A DNA stretch of 60,085 nt. Origin: Candidatus Eiseniibacteriota bacterium. Lineage in GTDB: Bacteria; Eisenbacteria; RBG-16-71-46; CAIMUX01. A program made the position numbers and the translations under genes. Below the pieces are notes generated by a model. That model did no database searches, was not told the origin of the DNA, and was given only the letters and a program-made list of their open reading frames with translations. The stretch is from NCBI GenBank assembly GCA_016712505.1, contig JADJQY010000003.1:1-60085 (forward strand). The letters are read 5' to 3'. Positions 54,024 through 60,085 of the stretch are shown one piece after another; within the stretch, counting starts at the first letter, position 1; each line of letters opens with the position of its first letter.

Positions 54024-54759
54024 ATTGCCCCGGATCTACGTCCAGACACGCGGCAGGTCCCCCGTGTCTGCGAGCCCGGGTTATCATCCGCTGGATAGTC
54101 GTCGGATGCCACCGGGATCCCCTCGCGGGATATCCCTCGGCTGTGAGCCGATCGGCGATCTGTGCCCTCGTGAGGCCCTCTGCGGCGAGCTGAATAGCCC
54201 GCGCGACGGCCTTGGATTCATTGGAGGGGATTAGCCGGCCATCATCCGCCACCTGATAACCGAGCGGCGGCGTACCAGTGGAAAGCCCAGATTTAATTAG
54301 CCGGCTCATGCCCCCCTTCACGCGAGCCCGGATTACGCCCCGCTCGTATTGTGCGGCCAAATCTAAAACCCCCCTCAGCATCACCGCGCCCGGATCATCC
54401 CCCGTAGCTATCCCGTCCGAGGTGATGAGGGTCGCCCCCAGCCGAGATATCTCCGCCTCGATGATCCTCATGATGGCCGGATCCCGCGCTACGCGATCCC
54501 GGCGAGCTGCTAGGAGCACGCCAGCCCCATGATCTCGGAGGGAGACGAGGGCGCCGACTAGACCGGGGCGACGATCTAGAGGCGCCGCTCCGCTGATCCC
54601 CGCGTCGATATGCTCGGCTACGATATGAAGGCCATGCGCCGCCGCGTAGGCGGCCAGCGCCGCGCGTTGGCTTTCGATCCCGCCGCTCTGATCGTCTGTG
54701 GAGACGCGCAGATACGATATGGCGCGGGATGGATCGCCTGGAGATCTGCGCCGGCTCAT
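54022..54759 (-). CDS. Small serine recombinase (resolvase/invertase family)
   Basis: 245 residues. Catalytic N-terminus AISYLRVSTDDQ (nucleophile Ser), IVAEHIDAGISGAAPLDRRP, DGAVLL-equivalent GAGVLLAARRDRVARD, and the long helix VLDLAAQYERGVIRARVKGG. A C-terminal HTH follows (LTRAQIADRLTAEGYPARGS). It could resolve multimers, invert a segment such as the fibre region, or act as a second integrase. Overlaps the stop of the upstream primase-helicase gene by ATGA. Confidence 0.85.
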   Translation of the reverse strand: MSRRRSPGDPSRAISYLRVSTDDQSGGIESQRAALAAYAAAHGLHIVAEHIDAGISGAAPLDRRPGLVGALVSLRDHGAGVLLAARRDRVARDPAIMRIIEAEISRLGATLITSDGIATGDDPGAVMLRGVLDLAAQYERGVIRARVKGGMSRLIKSGLSTGTPPLGYQVADDGRLIPSNESKAVARAIQLAAEGLTRAQIADRLTAEGYPARGSRWHPTTIQRMITRARRHGGPAACLDVDPGQ

Positions 54760-57700
54760 GCGGCCTCCATGGCGAGGATCGCATCGAGCTCGATGCCATC
54801 GATGCCAGGATCCGCGAGGGTGGGCATGACCTCAAGCGGGGTCTCAGCGATCGCTGAGACCCCGCGTAGGCGATCTATCGCCGCCGCGGAGTCCGCGAGG
54901 GCGAGATCGAGGGCATCTAGATCGATCGTATACACCCGCGCCCGGCCCTGAGGCGTACGCACGCGGGTGGATCTCGTCCGAATGCCGAATTTCTCCAATA
55001 GCCGCCCTATAAGGGCGTAAAAAGGCAATTTTCGGATTCTATCCAGGGTAAAAATTTCCCACGCTATGCGTCGAATTTCGTCCTCCGCCTGAATCGCAGG
55101 GGGGGTGATCGTCCCCCCTGCGAGGAGATCCGAGATCCCACATAGGGACAGGATCCGCCGCATCGATGCCGCTCGGAGCGTCCGATCGCCTGCTCCGATG
55201 GCCCCGCGGGCCCGCGCGTCTGCGTCGCGATCTGCGACGCGGAGCGCTTCACCCGGGGAGCTGGCGACGACGAGATCCGCGAGCGCCCGACACTGAGACC
55301 TCCATCCCCTCGCCTCACGCACGAGGAGCGCCTCATCGGGCGTGCGACCATACCACGCGCTCAGCTCATGGCGCATGAGCGCGGCTCTGAGGTCCTCACC
55401 AATTTCCCGCCCCGCATACGCCCCCGCCTCAGCGTCGCTGAGGTCCGGCGCATCGAGGATGCGCCCGTGATCGGCGGCTCGCACTGCCTGCGATGCGGCT
55501 ACGAGGGCGGCCGCGCACGCGTCCACCTCGAGGGTGGTCGCGGTGGCCACGGGATCCGCCGATGTGATCTGCGCTCGGTCCACCGTCCACCCGTGCGCGG
55601 CTAGATGCCGCGCTAGGGCCCCCTCAGAGACCATCGGCCCCATAACGGGGGGATGATCCGCGGTCCCCTCGACCGCGGGGGCACCGTACCGATCCGCTAG
55701 CCATGACTGCGACGCCTCATAGGCGCGTACGTGGCAGTATAGCGACACCAGCGCCGGATCCGCGGTCATCGTGAGGGGATCCGTCCGATCGGTGAGGAGC
55801 GCCCGTAGGACCCTCTCAGACCCCGCGGAGCGGGCATAGAGGAGCCTGCGATGCTCCGCGGGGTCGCAGTCTGCCTCCCCCACCCGCGGGGATCCATACA
55901 CATGGATCACCGCGGTTTTGGCCGGCCGACACCGCGAAATCCCCTGCAAAATGTCGTCCGCGATCGGGCCTGCGCTGGCGTCCACGTACGCCAGTAGGTG
56001 GCAGTCTGTGGTGATATCGATCCCGCTACCTAGCGCAGTCGTGTGTATCACTACGCGGTACCGTGCTACACGGCTAGGGTCCTCTGCAAGCGCTTTTTGA
56101 GGCAATCCGGAGGAATTGTGTCCGTGAAAGAGTAATAGATCAGCCGAATCCACCCCGAAATCTTTTGCGATCTTTTCAATTTCTTTGGCCTTTTTGCGGC
56201 CAGTGCAAAAAATTAAAATTGGTTTCGTTCTATTATCTATCAGGGTCCGCAGGCGGATCCTCATCCCGGCCTCACCCCACGCCCCAGGTGGGGCAATAAT
56301 TGCGGTTTTGGGCGTCGGGAGGGCCGAAATTTTCTCCATTTTGTATGCCGGCATGGTGCCTAGGAGCCCTGTCAGCATGCCTACCGTGAGCGGGCCACAG
56401 TCCGCATCGAGGCATAGAATGCGGGCCGCTGCGCCGACGATGCGGCGTAGGGCCGTCCATATAGCCCCAGAGCGACCCGACCGGATCCTGTCCTCGGAGA
56501 CGATATGCCTAGAGACCTGCTCGATCTCCTCTATGATGAGGAGATCGATCGTACCCATGTCATCGAGCCCGCTCACCTCGCCCTCGGGGGTGAGGGAGAT
56601 CCGGCCGGCGCTGTCTACACACACCACGGCGGATCCGGCCAGATCGCCGGATGCGTCCATATAGGACGCAAGGCCGCTCGCCCTCGCGCTCGCGCGACAC
56701 AGCGCGCGGCGGTGGGAGATCTCGATCACGCGCCCGCCCTCAGCCCGGACCCGCGCGATCTCCGCGCGGGTGGCGGTTGATTTTCCCGACCCGCACGGTC
56801 CGCGGCGGAGGACGACCCGCACGGGGGCGCCATCGTCGCCGGTCCAGGTGATCGGGCCGAAGAACCGCGGGCTCCCCTGTGTGGGGGAGGCCGCTTGTGG
56901 ACCGGCCCCCGCGCGACGGCGCCATGCGTTTCTGCATTTGGCCTCGAGCAGTGACCGCGGGTAGCCCGGGTAGGCGCTCTCCATGATCTCGACCGCCGCT
57001 GAGGCGGTCGAGACCACGCCAGATCGCCTCAGGGCGGACGCGGCGCGCCACAGGCCGGTGTCGCTCTCCCCGCATCCGGGATGGAGCCGGCCGGTGATCT
57101 CCACGATCCAGGCGGAGAGGTCTCCATGTGAAGCCCCGGACGGGGCGGGGAGCTGGTCCACATCCCCCCCCTCTTTATAAAGAGGCGCTTGTGGACCACC
57201 TCCGCGAGTGTGGACCCGCGGAGCGTAGCCCGGCCGCCCCGGTAGGGGCACGGCGCAGGCTTTGCGCCCTCGCCGGATCCATAGATCTGGATCTGCTCCT
57301 GCCTCCGCCTCATCGGGCGGGGGCAGGTAGAGGGAGCTGCGCTCCCGCCGCCGCATGAGGACATACTCCTCATGCGTGGACCGCGTACCCCACCGAGCGG
57401 CGCTCGCGGGGGTGGTGATCTCTCGGCTCTGAGCGTCGAGCCCCACTGCGCGGAGCGCAGACACGAGCGCATCGCGGCCGCGGGGCATGACCTGCCCCAT
57501 GGCCCCCGCGATCCACGCGAGGACCCCCATCGTCGCATCCTCATAATCGCGTGGGCGGAGGGGACGAGACCACCTCCACCAGAGCCGCACGCGCCATGTG
57601 GGCGAGCTGGGGTGATCGGGATCGTGAGAGGAGCTGGAGATCACCGAGCAGTGGATCCCCTCGCAGGCGAGGGCGGCGAGGATTGCGTCTAGATCATCGC

Positions 57701-58076
57701 GGGAGCGGCAAATATCGCCGCCATCGAGATCTATCCACCCTAATGAGGCCCCGACGAAATATTTTTTCTCCCGTGTACAGGTCTCCCCGTCGCGCAGCTC
57801 GCCGGGAATTACTGCGGGGGTACGATCCCGGCATTTTGCCCCGCGTGCGCCTAGCGTGGCGTACCAATCGGTAAAATCGCGTAAAGTTAAAAATTCGGCC
57901 CTTTTTAGGCTATCGCGGTATTGATATCGGGTCCCCGCGCGCATAGGATCGGGATGGTCGTCATCCCATGATCCCAGAGCCGTGAGCGTGACCCGCATGG
58001 GCTCTAGCGGAGGAAAAATTTCTTCGTCGGGGGCTGAAAAATTCTCGGTTTCGCGGGTATGATCCTCGTAGGTCAT
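54756..58076 (-). CDS. Replication protein: primase-like N-terminus and OBP-like superfamily 2 helicase
   Basis: From ATG 58,076 the protein has 1,106 residues. N-terminal 250: GASLGWIDLDGGDICRSRDD, SSSSHDPDHPSSPTWRVRLW and AARWGTRSTHEEY resemble an archaeo-eukaryotic-type primase with acidic residues. Linkers follow. Helicase: Walker A RRGPCGSGKSTATRAE, hRA-type ISHRRALCRASARASGLASY, VVCVDSAGRISL, Walker B DLLIIEEIEQVSRH, ILCLDADCGP and ILIFCTGRKKAKEIEKIAKD, the order seen in herpes-type origin-binding-protein helicases. C-terminal 450 residues are helical and Arg/Ala-rich. It probably starts and unwinds replication of the element. An in-frame upstream extension exists but lacks conservation and would overlap the HTH gene. 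Confidence 0.7.
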   Translation of the reverse strand: MTYEDHTRETENFSAPDEEIFPPLEPMRVTLTALGSWDDDHPDPMRAGTRYQYRDSLKRAEFLTLRDFTDWYATLGARGAKCRDRTPAVIPGELRDGETCTREKKYFVGASLGWIDLDGGDICRSRDDLDAILAALACEGIHCSVISSSSHDPDHPSSPTWRVRLWWRWSRPLRPRDYEDATMGVLAWIAGAMGQVMPRGRDALVSALRAVGLDAQSREITTPASAARWGTRSTHEEYVLMRRRERSSLYLPPPDEAEAGADPDLWIRRGRKACAVPLPGRPGYAPRVHTRGGGPQAPLYKEGGDVDQLPAPSGASHGDLSAWIVEITGRLHPGCGESDTGLWRAASALRRSGVVSTASAAVEIMESAYPGYPRSLLEAKCRNAWRRRAGAGPQAASPTQGSPRFFGPITWTGDDGAPVRVVLRRGPCGSGKSTATRAEIARVRAEGGRVIEISHRRALCRASARASGLASYMDASGDLAGSAVVCVDSAGRISLTPEGEVSGLDDMGTIDLLIIEEIEQVSRHIVSEDRIRSGRSGAIWTALRRIVGAAARILCLDADCGPLTVGMLTGLLGTMPAYKMEKISALPTPKTAIIAPPGAWGEAGMRIRLRTLIDNRTKPILIFCTGRKKAKEIEKIAKDFGVDSADLLLFHGHNSSGLPQKALAEDPSRVARYRVVIHTTALGSGIDITTDCHLLAYVDASAGPIADDILQGISRCRPAKTAVIHVYGSPRVGEADCDPAEHRRLLYARSAGSERVLRALLTDRTDPLTMTADPALVSLYCHVRAYEASQSWLADRYGAPAVEGTADHPPVMGPMVSEGALARHLAAHGWTVDRAQITSADPVATATTLEVDACAAALVAASQAVRAADHGRILDAPDLSDAEAGAYAGREIGEDLRAALMRHELSAWYGRTPDEALLVREARGWRSQCRALADLVVASSPGEALRVADRDADARARGAIGAGDRTLRAASMRRILSLCGISDLLAGGTITPPAIQAEDEIRRIAWEIFTLDRIRKLPFYALIGRLLEKFGIRTRSTRVRTPQGRARVYTIDLDALDLALADSAAAIDRLRGVSAIAETPLEVMPTLADPGIDGIELDAILAMEAA
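57155..57199. repeat. Palindromic element inside the replication gene
   Basis: GGTCCACA at 57,155 and CTTGTGGACC ending 57,197 enclose CTCTTTATAAAGAG. It matches 44,702-44,744 in ends and core. Further partial copies: CGCTTGTGGACCGG near 56,892 and GTGTGGACC near 57,208. In the protein they fall in low-complexity linkers. Confidence 0.65.
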
Positions 58077-58177
58077 AGATAGTGCTCCTGCTCTGGGGCT
58101 GGGGGGCGTCATCGGGGGGTATCGATGACGCCCCATTTTTTTATCCACCCCCACCATCGGGGACGGACATTTACACG

Positions 58178-58498
58178 CTACCGACGATCCGCCGATCCGG
58201 TCGCGAGCGCGAGTAGATCGACGCCGGTATGCGGGATCTCGATCTGGCGCGGGTCCGGCGTAGGCCGGGGATCGTATTCCGCCGTGGACTGGTGTACAGG
58301 GAGCGCCTGGATCCACATGCGGAGGGCATCGGCGGGATACCGGACGCGGCCGCGCGGACCATCGCCGATGCGCACGAAAGCGGGGCCAGCGCCACGCTGG
58401 CGCCAGTCTGTGAGCGTCGCGACGCTCACTCCGAGGAGGCGCGCCGCATCGGGCGGGGGGAGGAGGATGGGGGAGCTGGGGGTGGGGTGGTGGTCCAT
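58178..58498 (-). CDS. Excisionase/AlpA-like helix-turn-helix protein
   Basis: 106 residues from ATG 58,498. LLPPPDAARLLGVSVATLTD then WRQRGAGPAFVRIGDG and GRVRYPADALRMWIQA is the winged HTH of AlpA/excisionase proteins (HTH_17 type). The C-terminal tail is Pro/Asp-rich. Such proteins direct excision by the tyrosine integrase nearby or regulate it. An upstream in-frame ATG at 58,594 would add unrelated residues. Confidence 0.75.
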   Translation of the reverse strand: MDHHPTPSSPILLPPPDAARLLGVSVATLTDWRQRGAGPAFVRIGDGPRGRVRYPADALRMWIQALPVHQSTAEYDPRPTPDPRQIEIPHTGVDLLALATGSADRR

Positions 58499-58600
58499 GG
58501 TGGTGTCTCCTAGACACCTATACCCAGAAAATAGGATCCTAATCGGGGAGGGAATAACTTTTTTTTCACGTGACACGCGGTTATCGCGATACACAATAGA

Positions 58601-58630
58601 AAAGCCCCCTAGGGGATCCTAGAGGGCTTT
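58601..58630 (-). terminator. Intrinsic terminator after the integrase gene
   Basis: AAAGCCCTCTAGG and CCTAGGGGGCTTT pair on the minus strand, followed by TCTATTGTG after CTTTT. It ends the integrase transcript 36 bases after its stop. Confidence 0.65.
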
Positions 58631-58665
58631 CATTCATTTCCAGGCGGGAGATATCCCGCCGACCA

Positions 58666-59964
58666 TTACCTCCGCTTGATCGGGAGGACGACCGCCACGG
58701 CCGTATCCTGAGGCGCCTCATGAATCGCGGTGAGGCGCTCGCCTACTGTGACCGCTCCCGCGGCGGCTACGTCGTCGGCTAGGTGCGCGTAGCGCATCGT
58801 GGACTGCATCGACGTGTGGCCCAGAATGCGGCCGATGACTGCGAGTGACTGCCCCGCGGCGAGGGCATCGGACGCGAGACTGTGGCGGAGGTCATGGAGC
58901 CGGACATCATCGAGGCCGATGGTCGCGCGTAGCCGGCCCCAGGTCTGATCGAGCGTGGTGATTTCCCCCCCACCCTCTCCAGGGACCACGAGGGGTGAGA
59001 TCGAGCCCCGGGCGGCGAGGAGCTGCCGGAGGTAGGCAACCGCGGGCGGGAGCAGGGGACGATCCGAGCGGCCCGTTTTGGAGGTAGGCAGACGCCAGCG
59101 GGCGCCATCGAGATCGATGTCGGCCCATTTCATGGCCATCACCTCGCTTTTCCTCGCCCCGGTGAGGGAGAGGAGCCGGATCGCCCTAATCGGGGGCAGT
59201 CCGTAGCGAGGGCCACCCCCGGGTGACTGCCCGTCATGGCCCTCGATGTAGTCGAGGGCACCCCACAGACGGCGCCGCTCATCGGGGCTCAAAAAGCGCT
59301 CGAGCTTCTCCTCCCTATATCCCCGCACCCCCGCGGCGGGGTTCGCCTCCATGTGGCCCGATTCGACCGCCCACGAAAAAAAAGCGGAGAGGAAGCGCAG
59401 GGCCTTATTGGCCGCGGCCACCCCACGCGGGCGCGTAGACGCATGGAGGGACACGACATCCGCCCGGGTGATGGAGGAGATCCGACGAGAACCCAAAAAA
59501 GGAGCGATATGAAGGCGCCACGAGCGGCTATAGTTCTCGCGGGTCTTCGGGGCGAGCCGCGGGCCGTGACCCTCCATGTAGAGGATGAAAAGAGCCTCCA
59601 TCGTCGCCTCAGCACGTGCGGCGGCTCGCTCCGCGCTGGGGTCCTCTCCACGTGCGACGCGTGCGAGGAGGTCCCGGGCGAGGGTGCGAGCCGCATCGGG
59701 CGTGATGGCGGGATGAGACCCGAGGGTCACCCGGCGCTGACTCCCCGCCGCGCGGTAGCGCAGGGAGTAGGAGATCGAGCCGGACGAAGAGGCGCGGGCG
59801 GTGAGCCCTCTGATCTCGGCGTCGGCTACCTCATCACCTGGGGTGAGGGTGCGGATGAGGGGCAGGGTGAGCCGTGAGGCAGACAATCGAGGCAAAGCGG
59901 ACCTGATACCCGGTCCGGTGCCAAGGCCCCGCGTGCGCCCACCCCGGGCACACTGCGGGCACAT
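58666..59964 (-). CDS. Tyrosine recombinase/phage integrase
   Basis: The N-terminal arm-binding region reads LRYRAAGSQRRVTLGSHPAI then TPDAARTLARDLLARVARGE. The core-binding domain is YSRSWRLHIAPFLGSRRISS. The catalytic domain has R in LTGARKSEVMAMKW, HDLRHSLAS (H-x-x-R), GHTSMQSTMRYAHL (H/W and nucleophile Tyr). This is a full XerC/P4-type integrase of about 400 residues. The N-terminal start is uncertain: ATG 59,964, TTG 59,895 and GTG 59,985 are possible; similarity begins near LIRTLTPGDEV. It lies at the right end of the element, by the right attachment candidate. Confidence 0.9.
   Translation of the reverse strand: MCPQCARGGRTRGLGTGPGIRSALPRLSASRLTLPLIRTLTPGDEVADAEIRGLTARASSSGSISYSLRYRAAGSQRRVTLGSHPAITPDAARTLARDLLARVARGEDPSAERAAARAEATMEALFILYMEGHGPRLAPKTRENYSRSWRLHIAPFLGSRRISSITRADVVSLHASTRPRGVAAANKALRFLSAFFSWAVESGHMEANPAAGVRGYREEKLERFLSPDERRRLWGALDYIEGHDGQSPGGGPRYGLPPIRAIRLLSLTGARKSEVMAMKWADIDLDGARWRLPTSKTGRSDRPLLPPAVAYLRQLLAARGSISPLVVPGEGGGEITTLDQTWGRLRATIGLDDVRLHDLRHSLASDALAAGQSLAVIGRILGHTSMQSTMRYAHLADDVAAAGAVTVGERLTAIHEAPQDTAVAVVLPIKRR
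59946..59963. other. Possible right attachment site
   Basis: GGGCACACTGCGGGCACA repeats 44,225-44,242 with two mismatches and overlaps the integrase 5' end. On the minus strand TGTGCCCGCAGTGTGCCC contains an internal TGTGCCC repeat, a common feature of integrase-bound sites. Confidence 0.3.
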
Positions 59965-60085
59965 GACTCCCCAGCATCGCCCCACATCGCCCCATCATCC
60001 CCGTATCCCGGGGCACACCACTCCGCCCCTCGTAGGACCTCACGAGGGCTCAGAAGAGCCGCTAGCGGGGTTATACGGGGTTTTG

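Noticed and set aside
1..60085. tRNA or rRNA genes, including a tRNA attachment site for the integrase
   Set aside because: No cloverleaf-forming sequence with T-loop GGTTCGAATCC-type motif was recognised near either end of the element or elsewhere.

Overview
The window looks like chromosome from a high-GC myxobacterium, possibly close to Nannocystis/Polyangiales. The grounds are the strong GC bias, large Ser/Thr kinase-TPR proteins, Cys-rich acidic secreted lipoproteins and ECF sigma factors. This is inferred from gene content; there is no rRNA or tRNA to confirm it.

Layout. (1) 1-5,500: remnants of a Ser/Thr kinase, an NmrA-like dehydrogenase, a YcaQ-like winged-helix protein, lipoproteins and exported proteins, nearly all with broken frames. 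(2) 5,548-9,749 (+): a kinase-TPR gene, a small acidic protein and an ECF-like sigma factor. (3) 9,837-26,321 (-): one dense defence block. In transcription order it holds cmr1, cas10/cmr2 (GGDD cyclase motif present, HD nuclease motif not seen), cmr3, cmr4, cmr5, cmr6, a P-loop ATPase with a SAVED-like C-terminus, an adenosine-deaminase-family enzyme with all metal ligands, a second N-truncated Cmr6, a SIR2-SAVED-CHAT triple-domain effector and a CD-NTase. (4) 26,929-34,717 (-): a type I-G (I-U) cas operon, csb2-csb1-csx17-cas3 by position, whose frames are interrupted at many short homopolymers. No cas1, cas2 or cas4 is visible. (5) 34,842-39,676: a truncated kinase-TPR gene fused to an IS3 remnant, then a group IIC-like intron reverse transcriptase. 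(6) 39,677-44,138: one CRISPR array (23 full repeats, 36 nt) split by an IS21-family element. (7) About 44,200-60,000: an integrated element of lower GC with tyrosine integrase, excisionase-like HTH, primase-helicase, serine recombinase, a J-domain operon and a structural block of membrane-anchored proteins, two cell-wall lytic proteins, a histone-like protein and a collagen-like fibre. It resembles a tailless, membrane-containing phage.

How the parts may work together. Cas10 and the CD-NTase are two potential sources of cyclic oligonucleotides, and at least two proteins in the same block carry SAVED-type sensor domains. The block therefore reads as a type III-B CRISPR system carrying a RADAR-like (ATPase plus adenosine deaminase) arm and a CBASS arm with an NADase/protease effector. 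The type I-G Csb2 probably supplies crRNA processing for both CRISPR systems, since no separate cas6 is seen. A near-identical 41-bp element precedes both cas operons.

Caution: most broken frames can be repaired by one base in a short homopolymer, including two compensating events inside cas7. Many are therefore likely assembly errors rather than real mutations.
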